Below, piece after piece: positions 1 to 8,651 of a stretch of DNA of 48,381 nucleotides. Source of the DNA: an uncultured Collinsella sp. (GTDB lineage: Bacteria > Actinomycetota > Coriobacteriia > Coriobacteriales > Coriobacteriaceae); NCBI GenBank assembly GCA_958412345.1, contig CATYSO010000018.1:1-48381 (forward strand), given 5' to 3'. The stretch's first letter is position 1; every line of letters begins with the position of its first letter. The notes beneath the pieces are model-generated. The model ran no database searches and was not told the DNA's origin. It saw only the letters and a program-made list of their open reading frames with translations. Both the position numbers and the translations under genes were made by a program.

Positions 1-183
1 GGAGAGAACGCTCCCGCAAACTGCCTCTTGACAACTTATAGGAGCGTCGGTTTTGATTTCGCGAAATTTGGCATGGTCAAGGGTAGTCGGCTAAACGTAG
101 TAGATGGGCCCATTTCGTGGCGAACGATTCAAGCCGAGGCGCAAAATAGCCCCCGGGCCAAGAAAATCATAACCAACGTAGTC

Positions 184-234
184 AAAAAAGCCCCGCGGGC
201 AGGAGGCTGCTCGCAGGGCGAAGAAGAGGGGCTT
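184..234 (-). terminator. Rho-independent terminator of the SDR-MFS-Gfo/Idh operon
   Basis: Read on the minus strand, AAGCCCC (from 234) pairs with GGGGCTT and is followed by a run of six T. A GC-rich inner region can extend the stem. It lies about 55 bp beyond the stop codon of the Gfo/Idh gene, where a terminator for the minus-strand operon is expected. Positions 1-183 hold no gene I can support. Confidence 0.7.
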
Positions 235-288
235 ATTTGTGGCGGGCCGAGGGGTTCGGCGTAGGGTTTGCCGCGGCCCACTCGGGCT

Positions 289-1329
289 TTACAGCTCGAC
301 GAGGTTGCCGGTCTCGGCGGCCTCCTTGACGGCGTTGAGAAGCGTGAGCGTCTTGACGTTGTCGGCGGGGGTCACGACGGGCTCGGCCTCGCGGCGGACG
401 ACCTTCACAAAGTGCTTGAGCTGCATCTTGTGCGGCAGCGCCGGGTCCACGGCCGGGATCTCCATCTGCAGCGGCTTGTGCCAGTTAGAGGCGCCGTCGT
501 AGGAGAACTGGTGCAGGCGGGGCAGCGACAGGGCACCCAAGGTTCCGCCGATAAAGTAGGCGTCGGCGTCGAAGGGGCGGTACTGCGGATCCTCGCGAGC
601 GGTGGCCTCCCAGTTCCAGGGGCTGGCGGTGGCGTCGGAGATGGTCATGCTCGCAAGCGCGCCATCGGCAAAACGGACGTTGACCACGGCGGAGTCCTCG
701 GTCTCAAAACCGCGGGCGGCGCTGGACTGCATACCCTGGACGGCGACGGGCTCGCCCAGCAGGTAACGGAGCAGGTCGACATCGTGCACCAGGTTGACCA
801 GGATCGGGCCGGCACCCTTCTTGCGGCGCCACTCGACGTCGAAGTACTCGTCGTTCTTATAGATCATGTAGTGGAAGCTCGACACGGTGAGCTTGCCCAG
901 CTCGCCGGACTCGATGATCTCCTTGGCCTTGTTGACGAAGGGGTTGTGGCGACGGTGCTGACCCACGAGCACGGGCACGCCGGCGGTCTCGGCCTCGGCG
1001 GCGAAGGCCTGGGCGTCCTCGAGGTCGTTGGAGATCGGCTTTTCGACCAGCGGAACGATGTTGCGCTTGACGGCCTCGCGGGCGACGCCCAGGTGCAGGT
1101 CGTTGGGCGTGGCGATGATGACGGCCTCGGGCTTGACCTCGTCCATCATCTGGGCGGGATCGGTAAAGAACGGCACGCCGGCGGCCTCGGCCGTGGCGCG
1201 GGCGCCCTCAAAGGCGTCGGCGATGGCGACGAGCTCGGCCTCGGGCTCCTCGGTGACAAAGCGGATGTGGTTGCGGCCCATGGCGCCGGCGCCGATGACG
1301 GCAATGCGGACGGGGTTGAGCTCAGACAT
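289..1329 (-). CDS. Gfo/Idh/MocA family NAD(P)-dependent oxidoreductase
   Basis: This is a 346-residue cytoplasmic dehydrogenase of the Gfo/Idh/MocA family, whose members oxidise sugars, polyols or related hydroxyl compounds with NAD(P). The N-terminal Rossmann motif is IAVIGAGAMGRNH (about residues 8-20), and the family motif EKP (in VPLVEKPIS) carries the usual catalytic-region lysine. The length is normal for the family. The ATG at 1329 is preceded by AAGGAG at good spacing. It is the last gene of an operon with an MFS transporter and an SDR dehydrogenase, which suggests uptake and stepwise oxidation of one substrate. The substrate cannot be told from sequence alone; inositol-like or sugar-acid compounds are possible. 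Confidence 0.88.
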   Translation of the reverse strand: MSELNPVRIAVIGAGAMGRNHIRFVTEEPEAELVAIADAFEGARATAEAAGVPFFTDPAQMMDEVKPEAVIIATPNDLHLGVAREAVKRNIVPLVEKPISNDLEDAQAFAAEAETAGVPVLVGQHRRHNPFVNKAKEIIESGELGKLTVSSFHYMIYKNDEYFDVEWRRKKGAGPILVNLVHDVDLLRYLLGEPVAVQGMQSSAARGFETEDSAVVNVRFADGALASMTISDATASPWNWEATAREDPQYRPFDADAYFIGGTLGALSLPRLHQFSYDGASNWHKPLQMEIPAVDPALPHKMQLKHFVKVVRREAEPVVTPADNVKTLTLLNAVKEAAETGNLVEL

Positions 1330-1396
1330 TTCTACTCCTTAATGCTGGTGGCGGTGGAATGCGGCAAGGGGGCGGCCCTTGCCGCATCAAGCAAAA

Positions 1397-2653
1397 CTAA
1401 GCGGACTTCTTCTTGCTGTCGGAGACCATCATGTAGACGGTGAGCACGACGGCGATGGCGGCGATCACGATGGCGCCGTAGAAGGACTGCTGGTAGGCGG
1501 CACTGCCGGCCTCGGCGTGATACAGCACGGCGGTGATGGGCTGGCTGATCCAGGTGGAAGCGGCATAGCCCAGGAACATGATGCCGTAGTTGACGCCGAT
1601 GTTGCTGGTACCGAAGGCGCCACCGGTGAGCGGCGGGTAGATGACGAGCAGGGCGCCAAAGCTAAAGCCGAGCAGGGCGAGCGCCACGAAGAACATGCTC
1701 TGCGTAAAGCTCATCGACATGATGACGAGCGCGACGATGGTCACGACAAGGCTGATGAGCAGCGACTTGTAGGCGCCGAGCTTGTCGATGATCTGGCCAA
1801 AGGACAGACGGCCGACCAGGTTGGCGCAGGTATTGACGGAGACCACCACACCGCCGAGGGCGACTGCCGCGGCGCTCGTGGGGTCGGCGAAGAGCTGGAC
1901 GGCGGCGATGGAGGCAACCTTGCCCACGAGCAGGGTGCCGGCGGTGGCGGCAAAGGCGAAGGTGATGATGAGGACCCAGAAGCGCGGGGTCTTGACCATC
2001 TCGCCCGGGGTGAGGTCGCCGAAGGTGCCGGCGTGCGCGCCACCCTTGGGGGCCTCGAAGCCCTCGGGCAGCCAGCCGGCCTCGGGGGCCTTCAGGAACA
2101 GGGCGGAGGCGGCAATCGTCACAAAGAAGATGACGCCGAGTGCCTTGAGGGCGCCAAAGATGCCCAGGCTCGGGATGAGCAGCGAGGCGAGCACCGGGGA
2201 CAGTACGGCGGGGCCGGCGGTCGAGGCGGCAAGGGTGATGCCGGAGGCGAGGCCCTTCTTGTCGATGAACCACTTTTGGCCGGTGGTGAGCGCCGGGTTG
2301 TAGCCCAGACCGTTGCCGACGGCGGCGACGAGCGAGAACCACAGGTAGAACTGCCACGGCTCGGTGACGGTGCCGGACATGAACCAGCCCACGCCGTAGC
2401 ACACGGCGGCGGCGATTACGACGTTGCGCGGGCCGATCTTATCGGAGATGCGGCCGGCGAAGATGCCCGTCACGGCCATGATGGTCTGAAAGACCGGGAA
2501 AGCCCAGGTAAGGGCGCTCGACCACTCGGGGTAGACGGCGAGCAGGTTCTTGCTCACGACGGAATACAGCGCGATGGAGCTGATGAAGAACATGGTGACG
2601 CACGCGGCGGAAAGCACGACGGCGCGACCCTTGTTGGAGTTGGTGGAAGCCAT
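1397..2653 (-). CDS. MFS transporter, OFA (oxalate/formate antiporter)-like
   Basis: This 418-residue integral membrane protein has about 12 hydrophobic segments. The cytoplasmic loop motif GRISDKIGPRNV after the second segment is typical of the major facilitator superfamily, and the pattern GLGYNPALTTGQKWFIDKKGLASG resembles the oxalate/formate-antiporter (OFA) subfamily, whose members move organic acids. It lies between an SDR and a Gfo/Idh dehydrogenase on the same strand, so it probably imports or exchanges the compound those enzymes oxidise. The spacer to the upstream SDR gene holds a small GC-rich hairpin (GGGAGG at 2677 with CCTCCC at 2702), which could adjust expression between the two genes. 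The substrate is unknown. Confidence 0.82.
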   Translation of the reverse strand: MASTNSNKGRAVVLSAACVTMFFISSIALYSVVSKNLLAVYPEWSSALTWAFPVFQTIMAVTGIFAGRISDKIGPRNVVIAAAVCYGVGWFMSGTVTEPWQFYLWFSLVAAVGNGLGYNPALTTGQKWFIDKKGLASGITLAASTAGPAVLSPVLASLLIPSLGIFGALKALGVIFFVTIAASALFLKAPEAGWLPEGFEAPKGGAHAGTFGDLTPGEMVKTPRFWVLIITFAFAATAGTLLVGKVASIAAVQLFADPTSAAAVALGGVVVSVNTCANLVGRLSFGQIIDKLGAYKSLLISLVVTIVALVIMSMSFTQSMFFVALALLGFSFGALLVIYPPLTGGAFGTSNIGVNYGIMFLGYAASTWISQPITAVLYHAEAGSAAYQQSFYGAIVIAAIAVVLTVYMMVSDSKKKSA

Positions 2654-2719
2654 TGGACTCTTTCTAATCGATACGGGGGAGGAGCGGGCGTGTCCGCGAG
2701 GCCTCCCTGTCAGGCTGGT

Positions 2720-3601
2720 TTACTGGTCAGTCGGCTTTGCGACGCCGGACTCATCGGACCAGAGCTCGACACCCTTGTTCTTGAGGTAGTTGTCGGCAAA
2801 GGCTCGGCGACCGCCGGGCTTGGCGGTGAGGTCGCCCATCATATTGGAGAAGCCGCCATCGACCTTGATGGCGTCGCCGGTGGTAAAGTCCGAGCGCTTG
2901 GACGCCAGGAACATGACGGCGTTGGTGATATCGCTGACCTTGCCGATACGGCGTGTGGCGATAAGGCGGCTGCGGCTCTTCTCGACCTCGGGGTCGGCGT
3001 AAAAGCTTGCCGACATGGGGGTCTTGACAAAGCAGGGCTCGACGCAGTTGGAGCGCACACCGTAGGGGCCCCACTCGGCGGCCAGCATCTTGGACATCAT
3101 GTTGACGCCCGCCTTGGTGGAGCTGTACACGCCCGAGAACGTCTCGGGGGAGTGGCTGGCGACGGTCGAGATGTGCACCAGGCGACCCTGGCCGGCCTTG
3201 ATCATCTCGCGACCAAAGCGCTGCGAGGTGATGAAGTAGCCGGTGAGGTTGACGTTGATGGCCTCGTTCCAGTCGGAGAGCGGCAGGTCCTCCATGGCTG
3301 CGAAGCGCAGGATGCCGGCGGTGTTGACGAGAACGTCGACGCGGCCGAAGTCGGCGATGGTGGCGTCGACGGCGGCCTGAACCTCGGCCTCGTCGGTTGC
3401 GTTCATCTTGTAGCCCTCGGCGTGGATGCCAAACTCGGCGGCGAGGTCGGCGGCTGCGGCCTTGACCTTTTCCTCGTCTAGGTCGAGCATGACGACGTTG
3501 GCGCCATTGCGGGCGAACTCGCGGCAGATCTCGGCGCCCATACCGCCGAGCGCTCCAGTCACGGCGCAGACATCGCCCTCGAGCTTAAGCCAATTGCTCA
3601 T
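2720..3601 (-). CDS. SDR family NAD(P)-dependent oxidoreductase
   Basis: This 293-residue short-chain dehydrogenase/reductase shows the cofactor motif TGALGGMG near residue 16, the structural motif NTAG (canonical NNAG), a conserved serine in HISTVAS, and the catalytic pair in YSSTK. A C-terminal tail of about 35 residues beyond the core (GRRAFADNYLKNKG onward) is longer than in minimal SDRs. The ATG at 3601 has AAGGGAAG upstream. It is the first gene of the minus-strand operon SDR-MFS-Gfo/Idh and is divergent from a LysR gene, which suggests LysR control. It probably interconverts an alcohol and a ketone on the same substrate that the operon transports. Confidence 0.87.
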   Translation of the reverse strand: MSNWLKLEGDVCAVTGALGGMGAEICREFARNGANVVMLDLDEEKVKAAAADLAAEFGIHAEGYKMNATDEAEVQAAVDATIADFGRVDVLVNTAGILRFAAMEDLPLSDWNEAINVNLTGYFITSQRFGREMIKAGQGRLVHISTVASHSPETFSGVYSSTKAGVNMMSKMLAAEWGPYGVRSNCVEPCFVKTPMSASFYADPEVEKSRSRLIATRRIGKVSDITNAVMFLASKRSDFTTGDAIKVDGGFSNMMGDLTAKPGGRRAFADNYLKNKGVELWSDESGVAKPTDQ

Positions 3602-3671
3602 AGGAACTTCCCTTCTTGTGCCTCCCGGTGGGTCGCTCCCATTAACCGACCCACGTGGTTTTCGCTGGTTA

Positions 3672-3720
3672 TCGTATGCTTTGCATTTGCGCAGGTGAAT
3701 TGCATATTTGTTAGAATGGC
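3672..3720. promoter_or_regulatory. Divergent SDR/LysR control region with dyad repeats
   Basis: The 232-bp space between the SDR operon (minus) and the LysR gene (plus) is more AT-rich than the flanking genes. It carries repeated ATGC/TGCAT motifs, including an ATGC...GCAT dyad at 3677-3704. LysR proteins usually bind such dyads between divergent genes. A weak plus-strand promoter is possible (TTGCGC at 3687 and TAGAAT at 3712, spacer 19). The site assignment is inferred from position and symmetry only. Confidence 0.35.
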
Positions 3721-3833
3721 GTTAACCGTAGGTTTACACCGTGCGCTGCAGTTTGCCTGTGCTGAGCGCGTGACCTGCGAAAACGACCCCCTGCGGTGCT
3801 GTGGGCCCGCGCGTGCGAAAACGGGAGATTGAC

Positions 3834-4712
3834 GTGTACGATCGACGACTTGACGCTATTTCGGCCGCCGCGGAGCTGGGAAGTTTCTCGCGTGCCGCGG
3901 CAAAGCTGCGCGTGTCGACGCCGGCACTCGTCAAGCAGGTTTCGGGCTTCGAGGCCGAGTTCGGCATCACGCTGTTCGAGCGGTCGCACTCGGGCGTTAA
4001 GGTGACGCCGGCTGGTGCACTACTGGTGGACGACGCGCGCTCGATCATGCGCCAGTCCGAGGACGCACTGCGTCGTGCCCGACGTGCGGCGGGCGATGGC
4101 GGTGCCGTGTGCCTGGGCGTGTCGATGATGTGCCCGGGGCGCCAGACGCTGTCGATGTGGCCGAGTGTGCACGAGCTGGAGCCGTCGCTGCGCTTTGAGA
4201 TTGTGCCGGTGAGTGACCTCTACGATGAGCGCGAGACCGTCATGCGCAGTCTTGGTCGCGAAGTGGATGTAGTGCAGTCGAGTTTTTCGACCCCGCGCTG
4301 GGGCGACGCCTGCCAAAAGCTCCTTATCGTCAACGTACCGTTTTATATTGATGTGCCGCGCACGAGCCCGCTTGCGCGCAAGACACGTATCACGGTTGCT
4401 GACCTGGAGGGTATGCGTCTGCGCGTACTGCGCCACGGCAACGACGCCATGGACAGCCTGCGCATCGACCTGTTGGCCGATGGCGGCGTGGACGTGATCG
4501 ATGTGGATAGCTTCGACTTTGCGCTCTTTAACGAAGCCGAGGAAAAGGGCGACGCGGTGCTCACCTGCGGCGCATGGTCGGGCGTGCATCCGGCCTTTGT
4601 AGGCGTGCCGTTCCTATGCGGCCGCGAGGTGCCGGTTTTTTTGCACTATCCGCTCGAGCCAACCCTCCAAGTACAAAAATTCGTCAACGCCATGGCCCAA
4701 CTCCTCAAGTAG
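3834..4712 (+). CDS. LysR family transcriptional regulator
   Basis: This is a 292-residue LysR-type regulator. Residues 1-60 form the winged helix-turn-helix (DAISAAAELGSFSRAAAKL, then FEAEFGITLFERSHSGVKVT), followed by a periplasmic-binding-protein-like effector domain. An open frame extends upstream to a GTG at 3801, but the GTG at 3834 is preferred: GGGAG lies 6 bp upstream and this start gives the usual LysR N-terminus. It is divergent from the SDR-MFS-Gfo/Idh operon and probably controls it, with an effector that may be the operon's substrate. Effector-pocket residues do not reveal the ligand. Confidence 0.87.
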   Translation: MYDRRLDAISAAAELGSFSRAAAKLRVSTPALVKQVSGFEAEFGITLFERSHSGVKVTPAGALLVDDARSIMRQSEDALRRARRAAGDGGAVCLGVSMMCPGRQTLSMWPSVHELEPSLRFEIVPVSDLYDERETVMRSLGREVDVVQSSFSTPRWGDACQKLLIVNVPFYIDVPRTSPLARKTRITVADLEGMRLRVLRHGNDAMDSLRIDLLADGGVDVIDVDSFDFALFNEAEEKGDAVLTCGAWSGVHPAFVGVPFLCGREVPVFLHYPLEPTLQVQKFVNAMAQLLK

Positions 4713-4724
4713 CTTACACAAAAC

Positions 4725-4752
4725 GAGGCCCTGGCCAAACGGCCAGGGCCTC
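4725..4752. terminator. Hairpin between convergent LysR and ABC-exporter genes
   Basis: A perfect 12-bp stem (GAGGCCCTGGCC / GGCCAGGGCCTC) has a 4-nt AAAC loop. It lies 12 bp beyond the LysR stop. The minus strand has a short GTTTT after it and the plus strand has only scattered T, so it may work in both directions but is not a textbook terminator. Confidence 0.6.
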
Positions 4753-4794
4753 ACTAACTTTATTCCGTTCTAAATGACGGGTTGATTGTGTGCA

Positions 4795-4900
4795 GGAGGT
4801 CTCCCAGGCGGGCCGGGGTGCAACCTCCGCGCGCAGTTTCGCAGCGCAGCGAGAATGTTTGAGCACGGAGGTTGCACCCCGGCCCGCCTGGGAGACCTCC
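4795..4900. repeat. Perfect 35-bp inverted repeat with 36-nt centre
   Basis: The left arm at 4795-4829 begins GGAGGTCTCCCAGGCGGGCC. The right arm at 4866-4900 is its exact reverse complement. The 36-nt centre contains short GC-rich repeats (GCAGCGCAGCG). The element lies between the convergent LysR and ABC genes, just past another hairpin. A perfect 35-bp arm is far longer than a terminator needs, so it resembles a MITE or a large palindromic intergenic element. No coding potential was seen. Confidence 0.85.
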
Positions 4901-4915
4901 GTGGAACAAACCTGC

Positions 4916-6835
4916 CTACTCCAGCTCAAACGCACCCGTGTACAGCTGATAGTAGTATCCGCGCTTGGCGATCAGCTCGTCGTGGTTGCCGCGCTCGATG
5001 ATGCGGCCGTGGTCCAGACAGATGATCGCGTCGGAGTTGCGCACGGTGGACAGGCGGTGTGCGATGACAAACGTCGTGCGGCCCTCCATGAGCTTATCCA
5101 TGCCCGCCTGCACGATGGCTTCGGTGCGGGTGTCGATGGAGCTCGTGGCCTCGTCCAGAATCATTGCCGGCGGATCGGCGACGGCGGCGCGCGCGATCGA
5201 GATCAGCTGGCGCTGGCCCTGCGACAGCTGGGCGCCGTTGCCGGTGAGCATGGTGTCGTAGCCGTCGGGCAGGCGGGTGATAAAGTCGTCTGCGCCCGCG
5301 AGCTTTGCCGCCGCGATGCACTCCTCGTCGGTCGCATCCAGGTTGCCGTAGCGGATGTTGTCCATCACGGTGCCGGTGAACAGGTTCACGTCCTGCAGTA
5401 CCACGCCCAGCGAACGGCGCAGGTCGGACTTGCGAATCTTGTTGACGTTGATGCCGTCGTAGCGGATCTTGCCGTCGGCAATGTCGTAGAAGCGGTTGAT
5501 GAGGTTGGTGATGGTCGTCTTACCGGCACCGGTGGCGCCGACAAACGCGACCTTCTGACCCGGCTTGGCGTACACGGACACGCCGTGCAGCACCTCGTGG
5601 TCGGGCGTATAGCCAAAGTCCACGTTGTCCATGACCAGGTCGCCACGCAGCGGCACGTACTCGATCTCGCCGGTCGCGCGGTGCGGATGCTTCCACGCCC
5701 ACATGCCGGTGTGGTGGTCGGCCTCCTCGAGCTCCCAGGTCTCGGGGTTCACCTGCGCGTTGACAAGCGTCACGTAGCCCTCGTCGGCCTCGGGCTCCTC
5801 GTCGAGCAGCTCAAAGATGCGTTCGGTGCCGGCAAGGCCCATGACCACGGCGTTGATCTGCATCGAGATTTGGCCGATCTGGCCGCAGAACTGCTTGGTC
5901 ATGTTGAGGAACGGCACCACGACGGCAATGGAGAGCGCCATGCCCGAGAGGCTCAGGTTGGGCACGCCCAGCGCCAGGAAGATGCCGCCGGCCAGCGCGA
6001 CCAGCACGTAGAGCAGGTCGCCCAGGTTCCCGAGGATCGGCATGAGGATGTTGGCGTACATGTTGGCCTTCTGCGAGACCTCGAAGAGCTTCTCGTTGCG
6101 CTCGTCAAAATCGGCCTCGGCGGCGGACTCGTGACAGAACGCCTTGACGACCTTCTGGCCGTTCATGACTTCCTCGATATGGCCCTCGACCACGCCGAGC
6201 TCGGTCTGCTGCGCGATAAAGAAGCGCGCGGAGTTGGAGCCGAGCAGCTTGGTCATAAAGGCCATAAAGGTGACGCCGGCGATGATGACCAGGCACATCC
6301 ACACGCTGTAATACAGCATGATGAAGAACACGGTGACGATGACGATGATCGTCATGAGCAGGTTGGGCAGCGACTGGCTGATCATCTGGCGCAGCGTGTC
6401 GATGTCGTTGGTGTAGTGGCTCATGATGTCGCCGCGCTGGTGCGTGTCGAAGTAGCGAATCGGCAGGTCCTGCATGCGGTTGAACATCTTCTCGCGCAGC
6501 TTCTCGAGCGAGCCCTGCGTGATGACGGCCATGGCGCGGTTCCAGAAGAGCGAAGACGCGACGCCCACGGCGTAGATGCAGCCGAGGGTGGTCACAAGCT
6601 TCAGAATTTTGGGCTGCGCGGCCGTCCAGTCGCCCGACTGCCATGATTCGCTGATGACTTGCAGCGCGCTCTGGAGAAACGTCGCGCCGATGGAATTGAT
6701 GATGGCGCAGAGCACCACGCCGGCGACGACGAGGGGCAAAAGCACCGGGTAGAAGCCAAAGAGCATCTTGATGAGGCGCGTCATGGTGCCACCCTTGCGG
6801 TTGCGTGCGCGCTCGGCGGTAGCTGCCTTACTCAT
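4916..6835 (-). CDS. ABC exporter half-transporter, canonical NBD (permease-ATPase)
   Basis: This 639-residue protein has an N-terminal ABC-exporter membrane domain (six hydrophobic segments, about residues 15-330) and a C-terminal ATPase domain. The ATPase shows Walker A GATGAGKT, signature LSQGQ, and Walker B with catalytic glutamate MILDEATSSID. An insert of about 50 charged residues (ETWELEEADHHTGMWAW) sits between the membrane domain and the NBD. The ATG at 6835 is preferred because AAGGAGG precedes it; the longer open frame upstream starts inside the neighbouring gene. It overlaps the upstream ABC gene by 8 bp, so the two are translationally coupled. The pair probably forms a heterodimeric exporter for drugs, peptides or lipids. 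Confidence 0.92.
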   Translation of the reverse strand: MSKAATAERARNRKGGTMTRLIKMLFGFYPVLLPLVVAGVVLCAIINSIGATFLQSALQVISESWQSGDWTAAQPKILKLVTTLGCIYAVGVASSLFWNRAMAVITQGSLEKLREKMFNRMQDLPIRYFDTHQRGDIMSHYTNDIDTLRQMISQSLPNLLMTIIVIVTVFFIMLYYSVWMCLVIIAGVTFMAFMTKLLGSNSARFFIAQQTELGVVEGHIEEVMNGQKVVKAFCHESAAEADFDERNEKLFEVSQKANMYANILMPILGNLGDLLYVLVALAGGIFLALGVPNLSLSGMALSIAVVVPFLNMTKQFCGQIGQISMQINAVVMGLAGTERIFELLDEEPEADEGYVTLVNAQVNPETWELEEADHHTGMWAWKHPHRATGEIEYVPLRGDLVMDNVDFGYTPDHEVLHGVSVYAKPGQKVAFVGATGAGKTTITNLINRFYDIADGKIRYDGINVNKIRKSDLRRSLGVVLQDVNLFTGTVMDNIRYGNLDATDEECIAAAKLAGADDFITRLPDGYDTMLTGNGAQLSQGQRQLISIARAAVADPPAMILDEATSSIDTRTEAIVQAGMDKLMEGRTTFVIAHRLSTVRNSDAIICLDHGRIIERGNHDELIAKRGYYYQLYTGAFELE

Positions 6836-8651
6836 GTGCCTCGCCTCCTTCCTGGGTCTGAGCTTGCGGTGCGGATGCCTCGGTGTCGGCTGCGACGGTC
6901 TCGGCCGCCTCCTCGCCCTCGGCACTCATCTTGTTTTGCGAGGTAAAGGTCTCGCGGTAGATCTCGCTCGTCTTGAGCAGCTCGTCATGGTTGCCGATGT
7001 CCTTGATGCGGCCACCCTCCATGACGATGATGCGGTCAGCATCCTGCACGGAGCTAATACGCTGGGCGATGATGAGCTTGGTCGTGTTGGGCAGATAGCT
7101 CGCCAGGCCCTCGCGGATCTTGGCGTCGGTCTTGGTGTCGACGGCGCTCGTGGAGTCGTCCAGGATCAAGATCTTGGGGCGACGCAGCAGGGCACGCGCG
7201 ATGCAAAGGCGCTGCTTCTGACCGCCGGAAACGTTGGAGCCGCCCTGCTCAATCCAGGTGTCGTAGCCCTTGGGGAAGCCGTCGACAAACTCGTCGGCGC
7301 AGGCCAGATGTGCGGCCTCGCGGACTTCCTCGTCGGTGGCGTTCGGGTCGCCCCAGCGCAGGTTCTCGGCGATGGTGCCGCTAAACAGCACGTTTTTCTG
7401 CAGCACCATGGCTACCTGGTGGCGCAGCGCGTCCAGGTCGTAGTCGCGCACGTCCACGCCGCCGACGCGCACGGTGCCCTCCGTGACATCGTACAGGCGG
7501 GCGATCAGGTTTACGAGCGTCGACTTGGCCGAGCCGGTGCCACCGATAATGCCGATGGTCTCGCCGCTCTTAATATGCAGGTCGATATCGTCGAGCGCCT
7601 GGCGGCGGGCATGCTCGGAATACTTAAAGCTCACGTGATCGAAGTCGATGGAGCCGTCGGCAACCTCGTGCACGGGCTCGGTCGGGTTGGCGATCGTGGG
7701 CTCGGCGGCCAGCACCTCGGTAATGCGGTGCGCCGACTCGTCTGCCATGGTTACCATGACAAAGATCATCGACAGCTGCATTAGGCTCATCAGAATCTGG
7801 AAGCCGTAGGTAAAGATGGAGGAGAGCTGGCCCACGTCGAACAGGGTGCCCTGGCTCGTGATGATGAGCTCGGAACCCAGGTAGATGATGACGACGAACG
7901 CGCCGTTGACGCAAATGTTCATCATGGGGTTGTTGAAGGCGAGCAGCTTCTCGGCGCGGGTGAAGTCCATCTGGACGTCGCGCGCGGCGGTGGCGAACTT
8001 CTCCTTCTCGTAGTCCTGGCGCACGTAACTCTTGACCACGCGCATGCCGGTGACGTTTTCCTCAACGGATTCGTTGAGCGCGTCGTACTTGTGGAAGACG
8101 CGGGCAAAGATCGGGCGCACCTTATGGATGATGAAGAACAGGCCAAAGCCCAGCAGCGGAATGATGACCAGGTAGACCATGGCGACGCTGCCGCCCATGG
8201 CGTATGCCATGGTAAAGGCAAAGACCAGCACCAGCGGCGAGCGCACGGCGATGCGAATGAGCATCATAAAGGCCTGCTGCACGTTGTTGATGTCGGTGGT
8301 GAGGCGGGTGACGAGCGAGGAGCTCGAGAACTCGTCGATGTTGGCGAAGCTGAACGTCTGGATCTTGTAGAACAGGTCGCGACGCAGGTTCTTGGCAAAG
8401 CCGCAGCTGGCATGGCTGCAGGTGATGCCCGCGGCGGCGCCAAAGGCGAGTGACGTCAGCGCGATGAGTATGAGAAGGCCGGCGGTGGGCAGCATCTCGG
8501 TAACGGCGGTGCCGTCCTTGATGGCGTCGATCATGTCGGCGGTGATAAACGGGATCATCATCTGGCAGATTACCTCGCCAAGCACCAGCAGCGGCGTGGC
8601 GATCGTGACCTTCATGTAATCGCGGATGCTGCCCATAAGGGTTTTAATCAT
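6828..8651 (-). CDS. ABC exporter half-transporter, degenerate NBD (permease-ATPase)
   Basis: This 607-residue partner half-transporter has six membrane segments followed by an ATPase domain. Two catalytic motifs are off-consensus: Walker A reads GGTGSAKST (alanine where the last glycycine-position residue is normally Gly, before Lys), and Walker B ends in aspartate rather than glutamate (ILILDDSTSAVD). The signature motif VSGGQ is intact. One canonical and one degenerate ATP site are characteristic of heterodimeric exporters such as TM287/288 and BmrC/BmrD. It overlaps marR upstream and the second ABC gene downstream by 8 bp each. The C-terminal tail is acidic and Ala/Glu-rich (EGEEAAETVAADTEASAP). 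The substrate is unknown. Confidence 0.92.
   Translation of the reverse strand: MIKTLMGSIRDYMKVTIATPLLVLGEVICQMMIPFITADMIDAIKDGTAVTEMLPTAGLLILIALTSLAFGAAAGITCSHASCGFAKNLRRDLFYKIQTFSFANIDEFSSSSLVTRLTTDINNVQQAFMMLIRIAVRSPLVLVFAFTMAYAMGGSVAMVYLVIIPLLGFGLFFIIHKVRPIFARVFHKYDALNESVEENVTGMRVVKSYVRQDYEKEKFATAARDVQMDFTRAEKLLAFNNPMMNICVNGAFVVIIYLGSELIITSQGTLFDVGQLSSIFTYGFQILMSLMQLSMIFVMVTMADESAHRITEVLAAEPTIANPTEPVHEVADGSIDFDHVSFKYSEHARRQALDDIDLHIKSGETIGIIGGTGSAKSTLVNLIARLYDVTEGTVRVGGVDVRDYDLDALRHQVAMVLQKNVLFSGTIAENLRWGDPNATDEEVREAAHLACADEFVDGFPKGYDTWIEQGGSNVSGGQKQRLCIARALLRRPKILILDDSTSAVDTKTDAKIREGLASYLPNTTKLIIAQRISSVQDADRIIVMEGGRIKDIGNHDELLKTSEIYRETFTSQNKMSAEGEEAAETVAADTEASAPQAQTQEGGEAHE

Noticed and set aside
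28..264. 78-codon plus-strand frame at the window start (FAKFGMVKGSRLNVVDGPISWRTI)
   Set aside because: It starts with TTG without a clear ribosome binding site and runs into the operon's terminator. I could not assign a family, so it is not called, although a conserved non-coding or small-protein element is possible.
1379..3481. 700-codon plus-strand open frame opposite the MFS and SDR genes
   Set aside because: Its translation is Gly/Asp/His-rich with no family match, has no ribosome binding site and lies wholly antisense to well-supported genes. GC-rich DNA gives such shadow frames.
4790..6646. 618-codon plus-strand open frame opposite the ABC exporter gene
   Set aside because: It is antisense to clear ABC motifs, begins inside the 35-bp inverted repeat and has low-complexity composition.
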